A DNA stretch of 34,242 nt from positions 1 through 34,242 of the forward strand of contig JALVQZ010000163.1 in NCBI GenBank assembly GCA_027036355.1, given 5' to 3'. This document shows, piece by piece, positions 21,340 through 28,695 of this stretch (the stretch's first letter is position 1; each line of letters starts with the position of its first letter). A program made the position numbers and the translations under genes. The DNA comes from Acidimicrobiia bacterium. Lineage in GTDB: Bacteria > Actinomycetota > Acidimicrobiia > Spongiisociales > UBA5794. The notes beneath the pieces are model-generated. The model had not been told where the DNA came from, ran no database searches, and was given only the letters and a program-made list of their open reading frames with translations.

Positions 21340-21431
21340 GGAGGTGTCCGGACGCCTGGTGGGTCCCCCGGTCTTCAAAACCGGTGAGGGTGCGAGAGTG
21401 CCCTGGCGGGTTCGATTCCCGTCCACCTCCG
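21340..21431 (+). tRNA. selC: Selenocysteine tRNA, anticodon UCA
   Basis: A 92-nt tRNA with anticodon TCA at 21375-21377 in a 7-nt loop closed by CCGGT/ACCGG (21368-21372 with 21380-21384). The acceptor stem pairs GGAGGTG (21340-21346) with CACCTCC (21424-21430), discriminator G, no encoded CCA. The T arm can form 6 bp (21405-21410 with 21418-21423) around TTCGATT, so acceptor plus T stem total 13 bp, as in bacterial tRNA-Sec. A long variable arm (21387-21404) forms 7 pairs, two of them G-U, capped by GAGA. These features distinguish it from a UGA-suppressor tRNA-Ser or tRNA-Trp. No selA, selB or selD is in the window. Confidence 0.93.
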
Positions 21432-21495
21432 CGATCTCGACGCTCGATGCGCGTGCCGAGCCTCCCGGCCGCAGGGCCCGTGGCCTGCCGTGCGG

Positions 21496-21501
21496 TAGAT
21501 T
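21496..21501 (+). promoter_or_regulatory. -10 box of MBL-fold hydrolase gene (leaderless)
   Basis: TAGATT, 6 nt before the ATG at 21508, with no Shine-Dalgarno sequence. Confidence 0.55.
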
Positions 21502-21507
21502 CCGGTC

Positions 21508-22140
21508 ATGGATGTCACCATCACCAAGCTCGTCCATGCCTGTCTGCTCGTGGAAGTCGACGGGTCGCGGACCCTCCTCGATCCCGGCATCTTCACCTGG
21601 AACGACGAACGCCTCGACCTGACGCAGCTCGAAGGGATCGACCGGATCCTGATCACCCACGAACACGCGGACCATGTCGCCGCCGATCTGGTCGCGGCGG
21701 TCGTCGAGCGGTCCGACGGTGCGCAGGTCGAAACCACCGCGGCCCTCGCCGGCATCCTCGCCGAAGCAGGGATCCCGGCGGTCACCGAAGGCACACCACG
21801 GTTCGTCGCTCCCCACGAGCGCATCCCGATGGGCCCGGGACCCGAGAACATCGGCTTCCATGTCGCCGGAGTGCTGTCCCATCCCGGCGACAGCCACAGC
21901 TTCGTCGAGACGATGCCGATCCTGGCGATGCCTTTCGTCGCCCCCTGGGGTTCGGTCACCGCGGCGGTCGATCGGGTGCGGCTGGTTCGTCCCCGCTACG
22001 TCATCCCCATCCACGACTGGTCGCTCAGCGATCCGGGTCGGGAGATGACCTACACCATCGCCGGGATGGGTCTCGCCGCCGACCCCGACATCCAGCTCGT
22101 CCAGATCCCCGACTTCGGATCGGTCACGCTCGCCGTCTGA
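21508..22140 (+). CDS. MBL-fold metallo-hydrolase
   Basis: A 210-residue metallo-beta-lactamase-fold protein of the short UlaG/UPF0173-like kind. The metal motif THEHADH gives H51, H53, D55 and H56; a further ligand is likely His125 in LSHPGDSH, and a final His lies in VIPIHDWS. It opens with VTITKLVHACLLVEVDGSRTLLDPG, typical of this subgroup. Likely a phosphodiesterase- or lactonase-type hydrolase, but substrate cannot be inferred. The start is fixed by the -10 box 6 nt upstream. It lies immediately downstream of selC but has its own promoter, and is convergent with egtD. Confidence 0.87.
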   Translation: MDVTITKLVHACLLVEVDGSRTLLDPGIFTWNDERLDLTQLEGIDRILITHEHADHVAADLVAAVVERSDGAQVETTAALAGILAEAGIPAVTEGTPRFVAPHERIPMGPGPENIGFHVAGVLSHPGDSHSFVETMPILAMPFVAPWGSVTAAVDRVRLVRPRYVIPIHDWSLSDPGREMTYTIAGMGLAADPDIQLVQIPDFGSVTLAV

Positions 22141-22149
22141 CGTCGCTCG

Positions 22150-22167
22150 ATCCGGGACCTACCGGAT
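22150..22167. terminator. Small hairpin between convergent MBL and egtD genes
   Basis: ATCCGG (22150-22155) pairs perfectly with CCGGAT (22162-22167) around a 6-nt loop that contains the egtD stop codon. With only 6 bp and no T tract it is a weak candidate for a bidirectional terminator. Confidence 0.3.
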
Positions 22168-23121
22168 GAGGGCCAACCCGAAACGGTTCCCCGCGTCGGT
22201 CCACCACCGCGCGATCGCGAGCCCCGCATCGGCGAGTTCGGCGGCCAGACGCTCCTCGGTGAACTTGCAGGACCACTCGGTGTGGATCTCCTCACCCTCG
22301 GCCAGCGACACCTCCAGATCGAGCGCACCGATCGTGGCGGTGATCCGACGAGTGGCGCGAAGGCTCTGCGCCATCGCGGAGGCGTCGGGAACCCAACGGG
22401 TCACATGCTCGAAGGCGTCGATGGGGAGATCGCCGTCCAGGGTCCGGTTGATCACCACCAGGACGTTGCGGTTGAACTCGGCGCTCACCCCGGCCGCGTC
22501 GTCGTAGGCCGCCACCATCTCGGCCTCGTCCTTGACGAGATCGACCCCGAGCAGGAACGCGTCGTCGGCCCGAAGGCCCCGGCGGATCGATCGGAAGAAC
22601 GCCGGGCGTTCCTGCGGCGCGAGGTTGCCCACGGTGGAACCGAGGAAGATCACCAGCCGCCGGCCGTGGCGGGGAACCCGAGGAAGATCCCTCAGGAGAT
22701 CGCCGAGCACGCCTTCGACGTCGAGCCACGGGTAGTCGTCGACCAGGGTCGAGCCCGCGTCCTTCAATGCGCCCTCGGACACGTCGAGCGCGGCGTAGCG
22801 ACGCCCGGTTCCGGCCCGACGCATCGCCTCGAGGAGGATCCGGGTCTTCGTCGAGGACCCGGATCCCAGTTCCACGATCTCGTCGGGCGTCACCGTGCCG
22901 ACGATCTCGTCGGCGCGAGCTTCGAGGATCTCGGTCTCGGCCCGGGTCAGGTAGTACTCGGGGAGCTCGGTGATCTGGACGAACAACGCCGAACCGCGGT
23001 CGTCGTAGAACCACTTCGACGGCAGCCACTTGGGGTGGGAACCCAACCCCCTCCTCACGTCGTCGGCGAGCTCGGCGCGGTGGTCGACCGGATCGGTCAG
23101 ACGGATCAGTTCGAAGCTCAC
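22159..23121 (-). CDS. egtD: L-histidine N-alpha-methyltransferase
   Basis: A 320-residue SAM-dependent enzyme that trimethylates histidine to hercynine, the first committed step of ergothioneine synthesis. The N-terminal part shows KWFYDDRGSALFVQITELPEYYLTRAE, a hallmark of EgtD. The SAM site is VELGSGSSTKT (about 83-93), followed by LDVSEGAL and FLGSTVGNL. The C-terminal half contains LLGVDLVKD and FNRNVLVVINR, which contribute to the histidine pocket. The start is GTG 23121, overlapping the egtB stop (GTGA), so translation is coupled. Length matches the mycobacterial enzyme (321). A much longer minus-strand frame runs upstream through egtB but is not coding there. Confidence 0.94.
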   Translation of the reverse strand: MSFELIRLTDPVDHRAELADDVRRGLGSHPKWLPSKWFYDDRGSALFVQITELPEYYLTRAETEILEARADEIVGTVTPDEIVELGSGSSTKTRILLEAMRRAGTGRRYAALDVSEGALKDAGSTLVDDYPWLDVEGVLGDLLRDLPRVPRHGRRLVIFLGSTVGNLAPQERPAFFRSIRRGLRADDAFLLGVDLVKDEAEMVAAYDDAAGVSAEFNRNVLVVINRTLDGDLPIDAFEHVTRWVPDASAMAQSLRATRRITATIGALDLEVSLAEGEEIHTEWSCKFTEERLAAELADAGLAIARWWTDAGNRFGLALIR

Positions 23122-24428
23122 CGCAGGTCCCACGCCAGTCGGATCCCCGACATGATCTGTCGACGCTTCCGGTAGTCCCAGTTGCGGAAGGTCGACCGGG
23201 CCACGCTCGGCGACGTCGCCCACGACGCTCCCCGCAGAACCCGGAACTCGGGGTCGTCGAAGAAGACCTCGGAGTACTCGGGATACGGGAAGGTGCGGTA
23301 GCCCGGATAGGGCAGGAACCGAGATGCCGTCCATTCGTAGACGTCGCCGATGAGTTGCTCGACGCCGTAGGCGGACGCACCGGCGGGATACGAGCCCACC
23401 GGAGCGGGTCCCCAGCCGCGTTGATCGAGATTGGCCCGATCGGGCGTCGGCGGAGCGTCCCCCCACGGGTAGCGTCGCGGCCGCTTCGCGTCGGGCCCCC
23501 ACGTCGCCGCCTTCTCCCATTCGGCTTCGGTCGGCAGCCGTCCCCCTTCGAACCGGGCGAACGCCTCCGCTTCGAACCACGAGACGTGCATGACCGGTTC
23601 GGCGGGGTCCAGTGGCCGGCGCCAACCGAAGCGACGGACCGACCACGAGCCGTCCGCTTCCGGGATCCACCCTTGCGGGGCTTCGTGATCGACCTGTTGA
23701 CGCCACGCCCAACCGTCGTCGCTCCACAGCTCCCGGCGCCGGTAGCCGCCCTCGGCGACGAACCGGCCGTAGCGGCGGTTGGTGACCGGGAACCGATCGA
23801 TCCGGAAGCCCGCCAGTTCGACCCGATGTCGAGGCCGTTCGTTGTCGTACGCCGCCGCCGTGTCGTCGGTGCCCAGGGCGAACGGTCCGCCTCCGATCGT
23901 GATCCGCTCGGTGTCGTCCACCGTCCTGGCCCGGGGACGCAGCGGGCGGGCGGCGAGGGCATACGCGCCGATTCCCGGCGCCAGATCGAGGGCTTGGAGC
24001 ATGGTCTCTTGGTGCTGCGCCTCGTGCTGGGCGACCATGCGGATGACGTACCCGTCGCGCAGGAGGGGGTCGGCCGGATCGAGATCCAGGCGTGAGAGGA
24101 GGTCGAGGGCTTCCGCCCGGACGTCCGCCGCGTAGGCGCTGGCGGCGGCCCGGTCGAGCAGCGGGAGATCGCCGCGGACCCACCGGGGATTGTCGAAGGG
24201 GTTGTACAGCTCGTCGTAGCGCACGTCGTGAGGAGCGTGACCTCCCAAGCGGCGAAGCAGCCAGATCTCCTCGAAGTTGCCGATGTGCCCGACGTCCCAC
24301 ACCAGCGGCGACATGATCGGATCGAACTGTCGGTGCAGGGCGTCGTCGTCGAGGACACCGATCATCTCGTGGCTCCTGGCCCGTCGTTCCTCGAGCTCGC
24401 GCAGGAGTGCCGCCTTCGTGTCGTGCAT
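23118..24428 (-). CDS. egtB: Hercynine oxygenase (ergothioneine sulfoxide synthase)
   Basis: A 436-residue non-heme iron enzyme that joins hercynine to a thiol (gamma-glutamylcysteine or cysteine) with O2. The N-terminal DinB-like domain carries the three iron-binding histidines: H48 in DVGHIGNFEE, and H135 and H139 in AQHEAQHQE. The C-terminal formylglycine-generating-enzyme-like domain shows GGGPFALG, RIDRFPVTN, HVSWFEAEAFARFEGGRLPTEAEWE and a terminal RGASWATSP followed by FRNWDYRKRRQIMSGIRLAWD. Length agrees with the family (about 430). Neither egtA (gamma-glutamylcysteine synthetase) nor egtC (amidase) is adjacent, so the thiol donor is undecided. It follows the acyl-CoA synthetase by 60 nt on the same strand. 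Confidence 0.94.
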   Translation of the reverse strand: MHDTKAALLRELEERRARSHEMIGVLDDDALHRQFDPIMSPLVWDVGHIGNFEEIWLLRRLGGHAPHDVRYDELYNPFDNPRWVRGDLPLLDRAAASAYAADVRAEALDLLSRLDLDPADPLLRDGYVIRMVAQHEAQHQETMLQALDLAPGIGAYALAARPLRPRARTVDDTERITIGGGPFALGTDDTAAAYDNERPRHRVELAGFRIDRFPVTNRRYGRFVAEGGYRRRELWSDDGWAWRQQVDHEAPQGWIPEADGSWSVRRFGWRRPLDPAEPVMHVSWFEAEAFARFEGGRLPTEAEWEKAATWGPDAKRPRRYPWGDAPPTPDRANLDQRGWGPAPVGSYPAGASAYGVEQLIGDVYEWTASRFLPYPGYRTFPYPEYSEVFFDDPEFRVLRGASWATSPSVARSTFRNWDYRKRRQIMSGIRLAWDLR

Positions 24429-24488
24429 GTGGTCCTTCGCCCTCCGGTCGCCGAGACCAACCGCATCGAGGCCCGGCGCTATTCCGGC

Positions 24489-26270
24489 CTAGTGCATGGC
24501 GTCTTCGTAGAGACGCTCGATATCGTCGCCGTAGGTCGCCAGGACCGATCGACGTTTCACCTTCAAGCTCGGGGTGAGCAGGCCGTTCTCCGGAGTGAAC
24601 TCCTCGGACACCAGCACGAACCGCTTCACCCGCTCGTATCCCTTGATGTTGGTGGAGGCCTTGCGGATCTCCTCCTCGAACAGCTCGCGCACCTTGGGAT
24701 GTTCGAGCAGTTCCCCCATGTCGTGTGTCGTGATGCCCTCGGCGTCGGCCCACTTCCGCAGCGCTTCGGCGTCGGGCACGATCACCGCCACGTTGAACGG
24801 CCGTTGCTCTCCGTACACCATCGCCTGGCTGATGAACCCCGACAGGGTCAGCTGCTCCTCGATGGGCGATGGCACCACGTACTTGCCGTTCTCCAGCTTG
24901 TACTGCTCCTTGATCCTCCCTCGGATGAACAGGAACCCCTCGTCGTCGAGGTACCCGAGATCCCCGGTGCGGAACCCGCCGTCGTCGGTGAAGACCTTGG
25001 CGTTCTCCTCCGGAAGCCCGAAGTAGCCCATCATCACGTTCGGGCCGTGGACGATGATCTCACCCACCGTCGGATCGCCCGTGGCATCCGTGTCGATGTC
25101 GACCCGGACCCCGGGGAGCGGGCGGCCGACGCTGCCGAGCTTGCGGGCGTCGCGGGTGTTGGCGGTCACCACCGGTGACGTCTCGGTCAGGCCGTACCCT
25201 TCGTAGACGAGGATCCCGAGCGAGTCGATCAATCGAGCGACCTCGCCCGAGATCGCCGCGCCGCCCGAGAACGCGTACTTGAGTCGTCCCCCGAAACCGT
25301 CCCTCACCTTGGAGAACACGAGCTTGTCGAACAGGTCGTGCTTCATCTCGACCCAACGGGTCGTCTTGCCCTGCTCGCGGAGCTCTCGGCGGCGGTTCTC
25401 GTTCGCCAACGCGGCGTTGAAGATCGCGCGCGTGACCCCGCTCTCGTCGGCCATGCGCTTGAGGAGGGCGTCGTAGATGCGGTTGAAGACCGCGGGGACC
25501 GACACGAGGATCGTCGGTCGGATCTCCGGCAGATCGCGCAGCAGCGTCTTGGCGGACGTCAGGCCGGTCGACGCCCCCTGGGAGAACAGCGTGTGCAGCT
25601 CGACCGTCTGGCCGAACGAATGCGCCCACGGCAGGAACGAAGCCGACCGGTCGGACTCCTCGAGGGGGAACACCTCGTTGAGGGCGTTGACGTTGCTGGT
25701 GATGTTGCCGTGCGACAGCATCACGCCCTTCGGGTTGCCCGTCGTACCGGACGTGTAGATCAAACCGGCGAGGTCGTCGGGGCCGGGAACCAGGTCGGGT
25801 GGCGGGCCACCGAGGGAGAAGAACTCTTCGAAACCGATCGCGCCCTCACCGGCCGGTCCTTCCATGACGACGACGTGCTCGATCGGGAGATCGTCGCGGA
25901 GCTCCTGGAGGCGCATCCGGACCTTGTCGTCGCCGACGAACACGACACGGGCGCCGCAGTCGGACAAGATGTAGTGCCATTCGGAGGGATGCTGCTTCTC
26001 GTACATCGGCACCCAGGCCGCTCCGAGCCCGTAGCTCGCATAGGCGCCGACGGCCCATTCGACGCGATTGTCCGAGATGGTCGCCACCCGATCGCCCTTG
26101 GCGATACCGAGGTGGGCGAGACCCGACCGGGCACGGTCGACCATCGAGCCGAACTCGCGATACGTCAACCAGGTCCACGTCCCGTCCTCGGCGCGGGTCC
26201 CGAACAGCGGGTTGTCGCCGTAGCGGTCGCACGCCTCCCGTTGCAGGGTCGCCAGATCGGTCGCCGCCAT
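24489..26270 (-). CDS. Long-chain acyl-CoA synthetase (AMP-binding)
   Basis: A 593-residue ANL-superfamily ligase that activates fatty acids through an acyl-adenylate. The phosphate-binding loop is YTSGTTGNPKG, the aromatic/adenine motif YEGYGLTETSP, and the hinge/ATP motif FRTGDLGYLDDEGFLFIRGRIKEQYKLENGKYV, in which the catalytic-Lys region NGKYVVP is typical of the FadD15/long-chain group with its C-terminal extension. I chose ATG 26270 because AAGGAG lies 6 nt upstream and the adenylation domain begins within 20 residues. A TAGCCT -10 box lies 28 nt before the start. It is upstream of egtB-egtD on the same strand with a 60-nt gap; a shared transcript is possible but a functional link is not obvious. 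Confidence 0.92.
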   Translation of the reverse strand: MAATDLATLQREACDRYGDNPLFGTRAEDGTWTWLTYREFGSMVDRARSGLAHLGIAKGDRVATISDNRVEWAVGAYASYGLGAAWVPMYEKQHPSEWHYILSDCGARVVFVGDDKVRMRLQELRDDLPIEHVVVMEGPAGEGAIGFEEFFSLGGPPPDLVPGPDDLAGLIYTSGTTGNPKGVMLSHGNITSNVNALNEVFPLEESDRSASFLPWAHSFGQTVELHTLFSQGASTGLTSAKTLLRDLPEIRPTILVSVPAVFNRIYDALLKRMADESGVTRAIFNAALANENRRRELREQGKTTRWVEMKHDLFDKLVFSKVRDGFGGRLKYAFSGGAAISGEVARLIDSLGILVYEGYGLTETSPVVTANTRDARKLGSVGRPLPGVRVDIDTDATGDPTVGEIIVHGPNVMMGYFGLPEENAKVFTDDGGFRTGDLGYLDDEGFLFIRGRIKEQYKLENGKYVVPSPIEEQLTLSGFISQAMVYGEQRPFNVAVIVPDAEALRKWADAEGITTHDMGELLEHPKVRELFEEEIRKASTNIKGYERVKRFVLVSEEFTPENGLLTPSLKVKRRSVLATYGDDIERLYEDAMH

Positions 26271-26298
26271 GTACTGCTCCTTGTCGATCGTGACGCCC

Positions 26299-26304
26299 AG
26301 GCTA
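26299..26304 (-). promoter_or_regulatory. -10 box of the acyl-CoA synthetase gene
   Basis: TAGCCT on the minus strand, 28 nt before the ATG at 26270, leaving a leader of about 22 nt with AAGGAG. No good -35 is visible. Confidence 0.45.
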
Positions 26305-26370
26305 CCAACCGGCCGCCGGTGCGGCCCCTCGCCCACGGCCACCCACCGCACGGGATGGCGCGACCTGGAC

Positions 26371-26412
26371 CGCGGGAGGCCTCCTTGGACATCTCCCGCG
26401 ACCCGATAACCT
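26371..26412 (+). promoter_or_regulatory. Promoter with inverted repeat (candidate operator) of HTH-membrane gene
   Basis: TTGGAC (26385-26390), 16-nt spacing, TAACCT (26407-26412), then 6 nt to the GTG start, so leaderless. A perfect 8-bp inverted repeat, CGCGGGAG (26371-26378) and CTCCCGCG (26393-26400), brackets the -35 element with arms centred 22 nt (about two helical turns) apart. The following gene encodes a helix-turn-helix protein, so autoregulation is plausible. Confidence 0.5.
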
Positions 26413-26418
26413 CACGGC

Positions 26419-27069
26419 GTGACCACCGGAACCGACCGCACCTTCGGCAGCGTCGTCCGTGACGCCCGGATCGCCCGCCGGCTGTCGCTCGGGCAACTCG
26501 CCGGCGAAGTCGGCCGGACGGCGGCGTCGGTGCGCCGGTGGGAGCGTGACGAGTCGATGCCGTCGGACGAGATCAGGGAACGTCTCGCCGAGGTGCTCGG
26601 TCTCGACCCGGCCCTGCTCCACCGACTGGCCGAGGGCGCCGAGGCGCCGGAACCGGTGACGGCGCCGATCGCTGCCAGTGGCGCCTCCGTCACCTCCGAC
26701 GCGCCGGACCGCGCGGGTCCTCCCGATCCGTTCCTCGACGGCCCCACCGAGGCGATGGCGGTGCCGCCGCTCCCGGTGGTCGCCCCCGCCCCGGTCGCCG
26801 CCGAGGTCCGCGACCAGACGAGCGAACCGGCGGTCACCCCAACCGGGCCCCTCGATCGTCTCGCCCACTACCGCGCGATCCTGTTCGACCCCGACGAACC
26901 GTGGCTCGGGTACCTGCGGGGCGCCCTCACCGTCGTCGCGTTCATCGTGATGGCGTGGATCCTCCTGTGGGCCCTCGGGGAACTCGGGACCGCCATCGGC
27001 GACTTCTTCGATACGTTCAAGAAGAACCCCGACGACGTCTCCGCCCTCGTCGTCGGATTCGTCAGCTGA
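26419..27069 (+). CDS. XRE-type helix-turn-helix protein with a membrane anchor
   Basis: A 216-residue protein. Residues about 8-68 form a Cro/C1-type HTH (VRDARIARRLSLGQLAGEVGRTAASVRRWERDE, then MPSDEIRERLAEVLGLD). A Pro/Ala-rich linker of about 75 residues follows, then a basic-acidic segment ending DPDEPWLGYLRG. A single transmembrane helix lies at about residues 171-192 (ALTVVAFIVMAWILLWAL) and a short polar C-terminus. The layout recalls RodZ-like proteins (cytoplasmic HTH, linker, one helix), but the outside domain is almost absent, so homology to RodZ is not claimed. GTG start is fixed by the -10 box 6 nt upstream. The 3' end overlaps the convergent exporter gene by 8 nt. Confidence 0.78.
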   Translation: MTTGTDRTFGSVVRDARIARRLSLGQLAGEVGRTAASVRRWERDESMPSDEIRERLAEVLGLDPALLHRLAEGAEAPEPVTAPIAASGASVTSDAPDRAGPPDPFLDGPTEAMAVPPLPVVAPAPVAAEVRDQTSEPAVTPTGPLDRLAHYRAILFDPDEPWLGYLRGALTVVAFIVMAWILLWALGELGTAIGDFFDTFKKNPDDVSALVVGFVS

Positions 27070-27781
27070 AGGCCCGGACGAGCAGTCCCAGCGCCGCGAT
27101 CGACGACAACGCCAGGATCGCGAACCGGAGCTGGCGTCGCCCCACCCGCTCTTTGAGGGAGCCGCTGAGGCCGTAGCCGACGAGCACGGCGGGGAAGATG
27201 ATCACGGCGACACGGATGTCGTTGGCGGTGATGAACCCGCCCAGCGCCCGGGTCACGATCGAGATCGTGATCCCGATCGTGAACACGGCGGCGAGGCTGG
27301 CCCGCACCGTGCCTGCCCGCTCTTCGTCGGTGTACAGGAGCGCCAGCGGCGGTCCCCCGATCGACGAGACCAACGCCGCAGCCCCCGAGAACACGCCTGC
27401 CGCGAACTCGGTGGTGGCGGTCCGCCGCAGATGAGTGCCCGACGCGATGATCACGACCGCCACGAGGACCAGCGCGGCCGTCGCCAGATCCAAGGTCCGT
27501 TGCGTGGCCACCACCAAGAGGCCCAGGCCGACCAGCGCGCCGGGCACCCGTCCCGCCAGGATCCACGCGATGCCGTCGAACTCGATGTGGCTCCGCTCCC
27601 GCCACGCCATCGGGATCGTCAGGAACATCGTGACCAGCATCTGCGGCACCGGGGCCAGAGACGGGTCGATCAGCGAGAGGATCGGGACCGAGATGATCGC
27701 GAAACCGATCCCGACCGAGCCCTGAACGGCGGCGGCGAACGCGGTGACGGCGATGGCGGCGACCCAGGCGATGAATGGCAT
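27062..27781 (-). CDS. TauE/SafE family sulfite/organosulfur exporter-like protein
   Basis: A 239-residue membrane protein with about eight hydrophobic segments and the duplicated architecture of the TauE/SafE family. The first half contains FAAAVQGSVGIGFAIISVPIL and the second half the matching FAAGVFSGAAALVSSIGGPPLALLY, the repeated glycine-rich motifs of the family. Members export sulfite, sulfoacetate or other small anions, but most are uncharacterised. The ATG at 27781 is preceded by CGAGG at 9 nt. It is divergent from the thioredoxin-fold lipoprotein gene, with overlapping -10 boxes, and convergent with the HTH-membrane gene. Confidence 0.85.
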   Translation of the reverse strand: MPFIAWVAAIAVTAFAAAVQGSVGIGFAIISVPILSLIDPSLAPVPQMLVTMFLTIPMAWRERSHIEFDGIAWILAGRVPGALVGLGLLVVATQRTLDLATAALVLVAVVIIASGTHLRRTATTEFAAGVFSGAAALVSSIGGPPLALLYTDEERAGTVRASLAAVFTIGITISIVTRALGGFITANDIRVAVIIFPAVLVGYGLSGSLKERVGRRQLRFAILALSSIAALGLLVRAFS

Positions 27782-27814
27782 GGACGGGAACCTCGCGAAC
27801 AGAGCGAGCGGACA

Positions 27815-27824
27815 ACGCTACCGT
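27815..27824. promoter_or_regulatory. Overlapping divergent -10 boxes
   Basis: On the minus strand TAGCGT (27815-27820) faces the exporter gene, 33 nt from its ATG. On the plus strand TACCGT (27819-27824) lies 8 nt before the ATG of the lipoprotein gene. The two hexamers share bases 27819-27820, so RNA polymerase could occupy only one at a time. Confidence 0.4.
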
Positions 27825-27832
27825 GCCCGACC

Positions 27833-28675
27833 ATGAAGTCGTTCGTCTGGCTCGTCGCCCTCGCCGTCGTGGCTGCCGCGTGTTCGTCGACGGATCCCGC
27901 CGGGAACCAGGCGTTCCCGCACGGCGCCGTCACCGTCCGGGCCTCGTCGGACCTCGCCGTCGGACGCCAGCGCCTCCTCCTCGGAGCCTCGCTCCCCGAC
28001 GGGACCAGGCTCGGCTCGCAGACCGATCCCGTGCAGATCGAGGTTTCGCCACCGTCGGACCCGGCCGACGTGCGTTCCTACGACGCCTTCTGGGTGCCGA
28101 TCGTCCCCGGCGTCTCCGGCCTGTACGCGGCGGTCGTCGACTTCGACGAGGTCGGGGCATGGACGGTGGGGATCGCACCCGCCGACGGTTCGACGGTCCG
28201 TCCCACCGTCGTCGACGTGCGCGATCGGCCCTTCACCGTCGCGGTCGGCGAAGCGGCTCCCACCGTGGGGTCGCCGACCATCGACGATCTGCCGCTGGAT
28301 CGTCTGACGACCGATCCCGACCCGGACGATCGCCTCTACCGGCTGTCGCTGGCCGATGCGATCGGCAACGGCACCCCCACGGTGGTGGTGTTCGCCACTC
28401 CTGCGTTCTGTCAGACGGCCGCATGCGGCCCGATGCTCGACCAGGTCAAGGCCGCCATCGACGATCATCCGGGTGTGGACTTCGTGCACGTCGAGGTCTA
28501 CGAGGGGTTCCGCGACCCCGGGTTCGCTCCCGACACCGCCCACCTCGCACCCGCGGTCCTGGCCTGGAACCTGCCGACCGAACCGTGGGTGTTCGTCGTC
28601 GACGGCGAAGGGATCGTGCGAGCCCGGTTCGAGGGAGCGCTCGGACCTGGGGAACTCGACGCCGCCTTGGGTTGA
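27833..28675 (+). CDS. Lipoprotein with C-terminal thioredoxin-like domain
   Basis: A 280-residue secreted lipoprotein. The signal peptide MKSFVWLVALAVVAAAC ends in a lipobox (AAAC, Cys17). The middle (about 30-130) is beta-rich and resembles an Ig-like domain of unknown role (YDAFWVPIVPGVSGLYAAVVDFDEVGAWTVGI). The C-terminal part (about 165-280) looks thioredoxin-like: VVVFATPAFCQTAACGPMLDQVK followed by VDFVHVEVYE and EPWVFVVDGEGIVRARFEG. The cysteines are spaced CxxxxC instead of CxxC, so simple disulfide exchange is uncertain; a metal-handling role is possible. It stands immediately before the cytochrome oxidase operon. A role in copper delivery or oxidase assembly is inference. Confidence 0.78.
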   Translation: MKSFVWLVALAVVAAACSSTDPAGNQAFPHGAVTVRASSDLAVGRQRLLLGASLPDGTRLGSQTDPVQIEVSPPSDPADVRSYDAFWVPIVPGVSGLYAAVVDFDEVGAWTVGIAPADGSTVRPTVVDVRDRPFTVAVGEAAPTVGSPTIDDLPLDRLTTDPDPDDRLYRLSLADAIGNGTPTVVVFATPAFCQTAACGPMLDQVKAAIDDHPGVDFVHVEVYEGFRDPGFAPDTAHLAPAVLAWNLPTEPWVFVVDGEGIVRARFEGALGPGELDAALG

Positions 28676-28695
28676 CGACGCCCCGCGGGTTGCGG

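Noticed and set aside
22159-24753. A minus-strand open frame of about 860 codons spanning egtD and most of egtB
   Set aside because: Only its 3' third is real (egtD from GTG 23121). Upstream it runs out of frame through egtB, whose own frame carries all family motifs; long open frames in wrong frames are common in GC-rich DNA.
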